From an uncultured Clostridia bacterium (GTDB lineage Bacteria; Bacillota; Clostridia; TANB77; CAG-508), in contig CAKPLV010000039.1 of NCBI GenBank assembly GCA_934167735.1, positions 1 to 7,363 on the forward strand: a stretch of DNA of 7,363 bases, read 5' to 3'. A model generated the notes under the pieces. That model had not been told where the DNA came from, searched no databases, and saw only the letters and a program-made list of their open reading frames with translations. A program made the translations under genes and the position numbers. Shown one piece after another: positions 1-5,390 of the stretch (within the stretch, counting starts at the first letter, position 1; each line of letters opens with the position of its first letter).

Positions 1-738
1 AGCTACCATTATACCATCTGATAAAGCAAGAATTTCTTCGAAGTTATCAATTCCTTCTTGGCTTTCTATTTTAGATATGATTTGTATTTTTTCTCCACCA
101 TTTTCGTCTAATAGTTTTCTGATTTCTTGTACATCTGATGCTCTTCTTACGAATGAAGCAGCTATATAATCAAATCCTGCTTTGATTCCTTTTGTTATAT
201 CATCAATGTCTTTTGGTGATAATGCTGGTAAATTTAATTTTAATCCAGGTACATTTACTGTTTTTCTGCTTCCTAATCTACCTGTGTTTAATGCTTTACA
301 TACTATATCTTTATCTTTTATTTCTACAACTTCAAATGCTATTGCACCATCATCAACTAGGATTTTAGCTCCTGGTTTTACATCTTGATATAAGTTTTTA
401 TATCCTATTGAAGTTTTTGTGTTATTTCCTATTACATCATCATATAAGAAAGTAAATGTTTGACCTTCTTCTATAACTACTTTTTCATCTCCTGATTCTA
501 ATTTTCCAGTTCTAATTTCAGGTCCTTTTGTATCTAGCATTAAAGCGATTGGTTGTTTTAATGTTTCTCTTACTTTTTTGATTGTATCAATTTTTACTGC
601 GTTTTCTTCATATCCTCCATGAGAAAAATTGATTCTTGTTACATTTAATCCTGCTTTTACTAATTTTGTTAACATTTCTTCACTTTCACTTGCAGGACCG
701 ATTGTTCCTATTATGTTTGTTCTTCTTAATTTTTTCAC
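1..738 (-). CDS. pyk: Pyruvate kinase, N-terminal part (runs off the left edge)
   Basis: Pyruvate kinase converts phosphoenolpyruvate and ADP to pyruvate and ATP, the last step of glycolysis, in the cytosol. The 246 visible residues contain the family landmarks in order: GTIGPAS (11-17), RINFSHG (35-41, with Arg35, Asn37 and Ser39 in the phosphate/K+ site), LDTKGPEIRTG (68-78, Asp69 and Thr70), a B-domain DDG, then LPALSPKD and AASFVRRASDV, and ISKIESQEG with catalytic Lys223 and metal ligand Glu225. The frame stays open to base 1 and stops at GIMVA, just before the expected RGDLG metal loop, so roughly half the usual 470-590 residues is missing. The start is GTG at 738-736. I chose it because it lies just downstream of a GGGAGG ribosome binding site and gives the usual short lead-in to GTIGPAS; no ATG fits. 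It has its own promoter and follows the rpmF terminator, so it is probably transcribed separately from rpmF. Confidence 0.97.
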   Translation of the reverse strand, partial: MKKLRRTNIIGTIGPASESEEMLTKLVKAGLNVTRINFSHGGYEENAVKIDTIKKVRETLKQPIALMLDTKGPEIRTGKLESGDEKVVIEEGQTFTFLYDDVIGNNTKTSIGYKNLYQDVKPGAKILVDDGAIAFEVVEIKDKDIVCKALNTGRLGSRKTVNVPGLKLNLPALSPKDIDDITKGIKAGFDYIAASFVRRASDVQEIRKLLDENGGEKIQIISKIESQEGIDNFEEILALSDGIMVA

Positions 739-773
739 TTTTTATTCCTCCCTTAATTTTACAACTATTTGTT

Positions 774-803
774 ATTATAACACAATATTTGTAGTTTATT
801 CAA
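774..803 (-). promoter_or_regulatory. Promoter of pyk (extended -10)
   Basis: On the minus strand, TATAAT at 779-774 is preceded by TGT, giving a complete extended -10 element. A TTGAAT -35 (4 of 6 consensus bases) lies at 803-798 with an 18-nt spacer. Transcription would begin near 767, leaving a leader of about 30 nt before the GTG start. A 13-bp inverted repeat, TGTTAT-T-ATAACA (770-782), lies across the -10 and could be an operator. The promoter call is good; the operator reading is only an inference. Confidence 0.75.
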
Positions 804-838
804 TACATTTTATGATATTTTTTGTCAAAGCAACGCAT

Positions 839-860
839 AAAAAACGCCTTAATTGGCGTT
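839..860 (-). terminator. Intrinsic terminator of rpmF
   Basis: Read on the minus strand, the 6-bp stem AACGCC/GGCGTT with an AATTAA loop is followed by a run of T (TTTTTT counting the last stem bases). It begins about 10 nt after the rpmF stop codon. The stem is short but GC-rich against a very AT-rich background. It separates rpmF from pyk; the plus strand has no T-run in the matching position, so it is one-directional. Confidence 0.8.
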
Positions 861-870
861 CATATGCTAA

Positions 871-1056
871 TTAGTTTTCTGATTTTTGTGCAACGATTTC
901 TTTTCCATCATAGTATCCACAGTTTGGGCATACTCTGTGTTGCATAACTGGTTCATGACAATGTGGGCAAGTAGCAAAGTTTGGTTTTTCTACTTTCCAT
1001 GTTGATCTTTTAGAATGTGTTCTAGCTTTTGACCATCTTCTTTTTGGTTGTGCCAT
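871..1056 (-). CDS. rpmF: 50S ribosomal protein L32
   Basis: L32 is a small protein of the large ribosomal subunit. The 61-residue product has the family's opening, MAQPKRRWSKART (canonical MAVPKRR), a basic N-terminal half, and a zinc ribbon of two CxxC pairs, CPHC (Cys30, Cys33) and CPNC (Cys43, Cys46), followed by GYYDGKEIV. It is therefore the zinc-binding form rather than the Cys-free paralogue. An in-frame ATG at 1074 would add MRGGIK, but those codons are the ribosome binding site itself (AGGAGG at 1069-1064) and the family begins at MA-PKRR, so the start is ATG 1056. The gene has its own perfect promoter and its own terminator and appears monocistronic. Many Firmicutes have fatty-acid genes such as plsX after rpmF; here pyk follows instead. 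Confidence 0.97.
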   Translation of the reverse strand: MAQPKRRWSKARTHSKRSTWKVEKPNFATCPHCHEPVMQHRVCPNCGYYDGKEIVAQKSEN

Positions 1057-1063
1057 CTTAATC

Positions 1064-1069
1064 CCTCCT
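1064..1069 (-). promoter_or_regulatory. Ribosome binding site deciding the rpmF start
   Basis: AGGAGG on the minus strand lies 7 nt before ATG 1056. It falls inside the first codons of the longer reading frame from ATG 1074, which rules that longer start out for practical purposes. Confidence 0.9.
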
Positions 1070-1074
1070 CGCAA

Positions 1075-1092
1075 AGATATATGTGTATATCT
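1075..1092. repeat. Perfect inverted repeat in the rpmF leader
   Basis: AGATATA-TGTG-TATATCT is a 7-bp perfect inverted repeat with a 4-nt loop. It lies within the roughly 64-nt rpmF leader, about 5 nt upstream of the AGGAGG site. As RNA it would be a weak, AT-rich hairpin; as DNA it could be an operator. It has no T-run and is not a terminator. Its role is unknown. Confidence 0.5.
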
Positions 1093-1126
1093 ATTTCATT
1101 ATTTTTCCATAATTAGTCACTATAAA

Positions 1127-1155
1127 ATTATACAAGCATTTTTCATTTTTGTCAA
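1127..1155 (-). promoter_or_regulatory. Consensus housekeeping promoter of rpmF
   Basis: Minus strand: TTGACA at 1155-1150, a 17-nt spacer, and TATAAT at 1132-1127. Both hexamers match the vegetative sigma factor consensus exactly at optimal spacing, as expected for a highly expressed ribosomal gene. Transcription would start near 1120, giving a leader of about 64 nt that contains the inverted repeat at 1075-1092. Confidence 0.9.
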
Positions 1156-1183
1156 CATTTTTTTAACATTTTATGCATATAAT
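1149..1183 (+). promoter_or_regulatory. Candidate promoter region of asnB
   Basis: Plus strand: a perfect TATAAT at 1178-1183 and a TTGTCA at 1149-1154. The spacing between them is 23 nt, too long for a normal pair. Either TATAAT works with a poor -35, or TTGTCA pairs with TATGCA at 1172-1177 (17-nt spacer). In both cases the leader is only about 15-20 nt, with no room for a T-box or other riboswitch. TTGTCA lies on the same bases as the rpmF -35, so the two divergent promoters overlap. The exact elements are uncertain. Confidence 0.55.
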
Positions 1184-1191
1184 TAATAAAT

Positions 1192-1197
1192 GGGAGG
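1192..1197 (+). promoter_or_regulatory. Ribosome binding site of asnB
   Basis: GGGAGG lies 6 nt before the ATG at 1204. That ATG is fixed independently, because the catalytic cysteine must be residue 2. Confidence 0.85.
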
Positions 1198-1203
1198 TTT
1201 TTT

Positions 1204-3051
1204 ATGTGTGGAATTGTTGGTTTTGTTAATTATAAACAAGATATTTCAAAATTTAGAAATGTTTTAAATAAAATGAATTCTTCTCTTTCTAATAGAGGAC
1301 CTGATGAACAGGGCTTTTATATAAGAAAACAAGTTGCTTTTGCTCATAAAAGATTAGTTGTTGTTGATCCTATTGGTGGCAAACAACCTATGATTGAAAA
1401 TTTTTCTGATTCTGAATATTCAATTGTTTATAATGGACAAATTTATAATACAAAAGAATTACGTGATATTTTGATTGAAAATGGATTTTCGTTTTCTGGC
1501 CATTCTGATACAGAAGTTTTATTAAAAGCTTTTATTTTTTATGGTCCTTCTGTTGTTAATCATTTGAATGGGATTTTTGCATTTGCAATATGGAATTCTA
1601 AATCTGAAGAACTTTTTATTGCACGAGATCACTTTGGTGTAAAACCTTTATTTTATACAATGCAAAATAATTCTTTTATTTTTGCTTCTGAAATCAAAGC
1701 TATTTTTCAATATCCAGGAGTTGCAAAAATAGTCAATGGTCAAGGTATTTCTGAATTATTTGGTATTGGTCCTGCTCATACTCCTGGTTTAACTGTTTTT
1801 GATAATATTTTTGAATTAAAACCAGCACATTATGCTGTTTTTAATAAATCTGGTTTGCATATACATAGATATTGGAAATTAACTAGTCAGCCTCATACAG
1901 AAAGTTTTGATGTTACATGTCAGCATTTGGAATATCTTTTAAAAGATTCTATTACTAGACAATTGGTTTCAGATGTTCCTTTATGTACATTCTTATCTGG
2001 TGGTTTGGATTCTAGTATTATTACCAAATTTGCATCTGATTATTGCAATGAAAATGGATTAGAACCATTAAATACTTTTTCAATAGATTATGTTGATAAT
2101 GATAAAAACTTCGTTAAAAGTGATTTTCAGCCTAATTCTTATAATTATTATATTAATTTAATTGTAAATAAATTAAATACTGTTCATCATCCAATTGTTA
2201 TTGATACACCAGAATTAGCTGATTATCTTGAAGATGCAATGATTGCAAGAGATATGCCTGGTATGGCAGATATTGATTCATCTTTACTTCTTTTCTGCAA
2301 ATATGTAAAACCTAATGCAACTGTTGCATTAACTGGTGAATGTGCTGATGAAATCTTTGGTGGGTATCCTTGGTTCTTCAGAGAAGATACATTGAATTGC
2401 AATACTTTTCCATGGTCTATTGCTATTTCTGAAAGACAAACTTTACTTAATCCTTCAATTGCAAAGAAAATTGATTTGAAAAACTATATTGATTTTAGAT
2501 ATAATGAAAGTTTGAATCAAGTCGAAATACTGGATTCAGATTCCAATGAAACTGCAGAAAAACGTAAGATTTCTTTTTTAACTATGAATTGGTTTATGCA
2601 AACATTATTAGATCGTTCTGATAGAATGGCTATGTATAACGGCTTTGAGTTACGTGTTCCTTTCTGTGATTATAGATTGGCCCAATATGTTTGGAATATT
2701 CCATGGGAAGTTAAAGCTCTTAATGGTAGAGAAAAAGGCTTATTGCGTTATGTTTCTCGAAAATTTCTTCCTTCTGAAATTGTTGACAGAAAAAAGAGTC
2801 CTTATCCAAAAACTCATAATCCAACTTATCTTGCAAAAGTAAAATCTATGCTTTCTGATATTATTCAAAATCCTCATGCTCCAATCAATTATCTTTTAAA
2901 TAGAGATTATATTTTGGATATTTTAAATACAGATGGTAAATCTTTTTCAAGACCTTGGTTTGGTCAATTGATGACAGGTCCACAACTTATGGCCTATTTG
3001 TGTCAAGTTAATATGTGGCTCGAAAAATATCAACCTATTATAAAGATTTAA
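1204..3051 (+). CDS. asnB: Asparagine synthase (glutamine-hydrolysing)
   Basis: The enzyme makes asparagine from aspartate, ATP and glutamine-derived ammonia in the cytosol. It has 615 residues, close to the AsnO-type enzymes of Bacillus. The N-terminal class II glutaminase domain (about 1-210) has the nucleophile Cys2 in MCGIVGF, NRGPD (30-34), Arg50, the oxyanion-hole YNG (76-78) and SDTE (101-104). The synthetase domain has the ATP pyrophosphate loop SGGLDSS (265-271), then GECADEIFGGY (378-388) and DRSDRMAMYNGFELRVPF (470-487). The usual GEGADE reads GECADE here, with Cys380 replacing a glycine; the acidic residues remain. The start is certain because Cys2 must be exposed after Met removal. 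It is the only plus-strand gene and prefers T-ending codons (GTT, TCT, GCT), whereas the minus-strand genes prefer A-ending ones. It is divergent from rpmF and convergent with tsaC. No regulator binding site could be recognised. Confidence 0.97.
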   Translation: MCGIVGFVNYKQDISKFRNVLNKMNSSLSNRGPDEQGFYIRKQVAFAHKRLVVVDPIGGKQPMIENFSDSEYSIVYNGQIYNTKELRDILIENGFSFSGHSDTEVLLKAFIFYGPSVVNHLNGIFAFAIWNSKSEELFIARDHFGVKPLFYTMQNNSFIFASEIKAIFQYPGVAKIVNGQGISELFGIGPAHTPGLTVFDNIFELKPAHYAVFNKSGLHIHRYWKLTSQPHTESFDVTCQHLEYLLKDSITRQLVSDVPLCTFLSGGLDSSIITKFASDYCNENGLEPLNTFSIDYVDNDKNFVKSDFQPNSYNYYINLIVNKLNTVHHPIVIDTPELADYLEDAMIARDMPGMADIDSSLLLFCKYVKPNATVALTGECADEIFGGYPWFFREDTLNCNTFPWSIAISERQTLLNPSIAKKIDLKNYIDFRYNESLNQVEILDSDSNETAEKRKISFLTMNWFMQTLLDRSDRMAMYNGFELRVPFCDYRLAQYVWNIPWEVKALNGREKGLLRYVSRKFLPSEIVDRKKSPYPKTHNPTYLAKVKSMLSDIIQNPHAPINYLLNRDYILDILNTDGKSFSRPWFGQLMTGPQLMAYLCQVNMWLEKYQPIIKI

Positions 3052-3086
3052 AAATAGAGGCTATAAAGCCTCTATTTTATTATTTT
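3051..3086. terminator. Bidirectional terminator between asnB and tsaC
   Basis: An 11-bp perfect stem, AAAATAGAGGC (3051-3061) and GCCTCTATTTT (3068-3078), encloses the loop TATAAA. On the plus strand it is followed by a T-rich tail (TTTTATTATTTT); on the minus strand the closing arm ends in TTTTT. It begins at the last base of the asnB stop codon. The TAG stop of tsaC (3074-3072) lies inside one arm, so the tsaC message ends its reading frame within the hairpin. Both transcription units can use it. Confidence 0.88.
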
Positions 3087-3674
3087 GTTTATTTGTTCTA
3101 GTGATATTGGTCCTTCTCTTAATATTTTTATTTCTTCTGAGGTACAATCCACAATTGTACTTCCTTTAGCAAAAACTACTTTTCCTTCCATCATTCCATC
3201 TAAAAGTGGACAATTTTTTTCTATTTCATCTAAATTAGCACATTCCTTTTCACCACTCTGATTTGCACTTGTCATAAATATTGGACATTTTAATTCAATA
3301 ATAAGTCTTTCTATAGTTTTAGATGTTGCCATTCTAATCGCAATTGTATCTTTTCCATTTGTTATATATTGTGATAAATTTTCTTTTTTCTTTAATACTA
3401 ATGTAATAGGTCCTGGCATAAGCTTTCTTATTATTTTTTCTTCTCTTTCGCCTACAATTGCAATACTTTTTATCTGTTCCTCATTTGCACACATAACAGG
3501 AAACGCTTTGTTTATTGGACGTTTTTTTACTTCTATTAATTTGTCATGTGCTATTTTGGAATCTATTCTAGCACAGATTCCAAAAACAGTATCTGTTGGT
3601 ACACTAATTACTCCATCCTTTTTTAATACTTGTACCATTTTTTCAATTTCATTTTGTTTATATCTTGTTATCAT
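3072..3674 (-). CDS. tsaC: L-threonylcarbamoyladenylate synthase (TsaC/YwlC/Sua5 family)
   Basis: The enzyme uses threonine, bicarbonate and ATP to make threonylcarbamoyl-AMP, the first step of t6A modification at position 37 of ANN-reading tRNAs. The 200 residues match the short bacterial TsaC form, which lacks the C-terminal Sua5 domain. Visible motifs are PTDTVFG (26-32), KKRP (50-53), PGPITLVL (87-94), IAIRM (111-115), SANQSGE (136-142), STIVDC (172-177) and REGP (186-189). The start at 3674 has GAGGT 6 nt upstream, in the 14-nt gap after the preceding gene. It is the last gene of the four-gene unit and its stop codon lies inside the terminator hairpin. The usual ywlC neighbours in Firmicutes (prfA, prmC) are absent, so this housekeeping gene sits in an unusual context. 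I did not find an internal promoter, but one inside the upstream gene cannot be excluded. Confidence 0.95.
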   Translation of the reverse strand: MITRYKQNEIEKMVQVLKKDGVISVPTDTVFGICARIDSKIAHDKLIEVKKRPINKAFPVMCANEEQIKSIAIVGEREEKIIRKLMPGPITLVLKKKENLSQYITNGKDTIAIRMATSKTIERLIIELKCPIFMTSANQSGEKECANLDEIEKNCPLLDGMMEGKVVFAKGSTIVDCTSEEIKILREGPISLEQINKIIK

Positions 3675-3688
3675 TTAATTACCTCGTT

Positions 3689-5380
3689 TTATTGCTTGTA
3701 ATTATAGTTTATTGTTATATTTGTTAAGTCAATATTTTTGTCTATTTTATTCCATTCATCTTCTGAACCAGTGTAATTTATTGTCGTCAAAGCAGAGCCC
3801 CATCCAAATGCATAACTTCCAATATATGTCACACTGCTAGGTATTGTTACAGTTGTTAATTCTGAACACTCTTCAAAAGCACTATCATCTATATAAGTTA
3901 CACTGTCAGGTATTATTATACTTACTAACTCTTCACATCCATAAAATGCCCTATTTCCTATACCAGTCACACTATTAGGTATTATAGTTGTCTTACATCC
4001 TCTAATTAATTCATTATTTTCCTTATTTATTATTGCATTACAATTATTTCTACTATCATATTGTTCATTGCCTTCTGAAACTTTTATACTAGTTAATCCA
4101 CTACAATAATCAAAAGCATTATAACTTATATTAATTATACTACTAGGTATTGATATAGAAATTAAATTTTCACACCCCCTAAAAGCTGCATCATATATAG
4201 TTGTTGTACCTTCTTTTATAATCACTGACGTATTGCTTGGCATTTCTCCATTATACATATAAAATATTTTTCCAAAATATATCTCACCATCAGGTAAATT
4301 ATCAATAAATTTTGTACCTTCAAACACATTATAGCCTAGATATCCCAAATTTTCTGAAAATGTAATATCTTCTAAATTTGAACAACCATAAAACACCCTC
4401 TCTTCAATTGTTTCTACGCTATCAGGCATTTCAACTTTCGTCAGATTTGAAAGATTACAAAAAGCTTCGCTTCCTATAGCTTTTGTTCCATCTTTTATAC
4501 GTATTGTTGTTCCACTTGGCATTTCTCCATTATACATATAGTATATTTTTCCTAAATAAACATCTCCAATTGGAAAATTTTTTTTAAATTTCGTACCAGA
4601 AAAAGCATATTTACTTATGCTTTTCATGCTGTCCGGAATTTCTACATTAGTTAAATTGGTACATTTTGCAAATGAATCAAATGAAATAGATGATATTCCA
4701 TTTGATAAATAAACTTTTTTGATAACTTTATTTTCGGTTAAAAAGTGGCTTGATATATTTTTAACTTGAATTCCATTTATTTTAGAAGGCACCGTTAATT
4801 CTTCCAAAGTCCAATTACTCCAATCACAAACCCATCTATCACTGGTTTGTTCATAGTAATATCCATATTCTCTTTTTATTGATACAGTTCCATCTTCTGT
4901 AATATCAAAATATTTAGCATCTTCTATTTCTATTTCATTTTCTGCTTTTATCAATGGGCCTAAATCTCTTGGATTTTGATCTTTGTCATAATAAATTAAT
5001 TCATAGACACCATCGTCATTTTCTTCTACTATATATACATCTGATGTTCCTGTTCCATTTCCTGTTGTTAACTTTTTCTGTAATGTGTTTTTTACATTTA
5101 CTATATTATTTTCATCTATTTTTCCTTCTTCTTTCAAGAAGGTTAATACATCTGTAGATATTTCTCCTGTAATCTTATTGGTATTAAAGTTTTGCGTTTC
5201 TAATTGCATAGCCTCTAAAACACTTGAATGATTATTTTCAATTTGAGACTTTTGTGTTTGAGTTATAACTCCATTTTCTCCTGTCAACATTGATATACTA
5301 ATTCCAGCTAATATTAATAATACAACTATTGTTACAACTAATGCAATTAATGTTATTCCTTGATTTCTTTTGTTCATCAT
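3689..5380 (-). CDS. Prepilin-like protein with BspA-type leucine-rich repeats
   Basis: This 563-residue protein joins two modules. The N-terminus is a type IV prepilin-like signal: a short basic leader MMNKRNQG, predicted cleavage after Gly8, then ITLIA and a hydrophobic helix (about 9-31) ending in SMLTGENG. Mature position 5, normally Glu, is Ala13. Residues 40-200 form a linker or stalk with no recognised domain. From about 218 to the end come BspA-type (LRR_5) repeats of about 23 residues with the pattern FxxCxxLxxIxIPxSVxxIxxxAF, at about 237, 307, 330, 400, 423, 479 and 502. A terminal YTGSEDEWNKI cap follows. There is no LPXTG or other wall-sorting signal, so the helix is the only visible anchor; surface location and ligand binding are inferences. 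Two ATGs compete (5380 and 5377); the second gives better spacing (7 nt versus 4) from AAGGAG. The ribosome binding site overlaps the stop codon of the upstream gene. The partner or ligand is unknown. Confidence 0.87.
   Translation of the reverse strand: MMNKRNQGITLIALVVTIVVLLILAGISISMLTGENGVITQTQKSQIENNHSSVLEAMQLETQNFNTNKITGEISTDVLTFLKEEGKIDENNIVNVKNTLQKKLTTGNGTGTSDVYIVEENDDGVYELIYYDKDQNPRDLGPLIKAENEIEIEDAKYFDITEDGTVSIKREYGYYYEQTSDRWVCDWSNWTLEELTVPSKINGIQVKNISSHFLTENKVIKKVYLSNGISSISFDSFAKCTNLTNVEIPDSMKSISKYAFSGTKFKKNFPIGDVYLGKIYYMYNGEMPSGTTIRIKDGTKAIGSEAFCNLSNLTKVEMPDSVETIEERVFYGCSNLEDITFSENLGYLGYNVFEGTKFIDNLPDGEIYFGKIFYMYNGEMPSNTSVIIKEGTTTIYDAAFRGCENLISISIPSSIINISYNAFDYCSGLTSIKVSEGNEQYDSRNNCNAIINKENNELIRGCKTTIIPNSVTGIGNRAFYGCEELVSIIIPDSVTYIDDSAFEECSELTTVTIPSSVTYIGSYAFGWGSALTTINYTGSEDEWNKIDKNIDLTNITINYNYKQ
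4115..4672 (-). repeat. Tandem 93-codon duplication inside the LRR gene
   Basis: Residues 237-329 and 330-422 are two copies of one unit: a leucine-rich repeat, then a GTKF-LP-G-IY-GKI-YMYNGEMP insert, then a second repeat beginning. YMYNGEMP recurs exactly 93 residues apart. At DNA level, 26 bases are identical at 4236-4261 and 4515-4540, offset by 279 bases. The remainder has diverged, so the duplication is not recent or has been under selection only at the insert. Confidence 0.85.
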
Positions 5381-5384
5381 ATTT

Positions 5385-5390
5385 CTCCTT
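5385..5390 (-). promoter_or_regulatory. Ribosome binding site overlapping the upstream stop codon
   Basis: AAGGAG on the minus strand shares base 5390 with the TAA stop (5392-5390) of the 349-residue membrane protein gene. Ribosomes finishing that gene arrive on the initiation site of the LRR gene, so the two are probably translationally coupled. Spacing is 4 nt to ATG 5380 and 7 nt to ATG 5377. Confidence 0.8.

Noticed and set aside
182..388. Plus-strand open frame opposite pyk, 68 codons
   Set aside because: It lies wholly inside the well-supported pyruvate kinase frame on the other strand, and its Phe/Ser/Thr-rich product is what antisense reading of A-rich codons gives.
823..828. TTGACA on the minus strand just after the rpmF terminator, as a second pyk -35
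   Set aside because: At 16-18 nt spacing the best -10 is only about half-matched, and the extended -10 promoter at 774-779 explains pyk better.
629..874. Plus-strand open frame across the pyk start and intergenic region, 81 codons
   Set aside because: It overlaps the pyk 5-prime end, its promoter and the rpmF terminator on the opposite strand; no ribosome binding site and no recognisable product.
1057..1074. Longer start for L32 at ATG 1074
   Set aside because: The six extra codons are the AGGAGG ribosome binding site, and L32 proteins begin at MA-PKRR.
1093..1203. Possible T-box or riboswitch controlling asnB
   Set aside because: The likely leader is under about 20 nt, there is no terminator hairpin before the ATG, and no T-box motif is visible.
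2645..2842. Plus-strand open frame inside asnB in another frame, 65 codons
   Set aside because: It overlaps the conserved C-terminal part of asparagine synthase; a shadow frame.
4115..4672. Repeats as a CRISPR array or mobile element
   Set aside because: The repeats are in frame within one coding sequence, code for LRR units, and lack the regular repeat-spacer structure or transposase genes.
4954..5157. Plus-strand open frame opposite the LRR gene, 67 codons
   Set aside because: His/Leu/Phe-rich product from antisense reading; no ribosome binding site.
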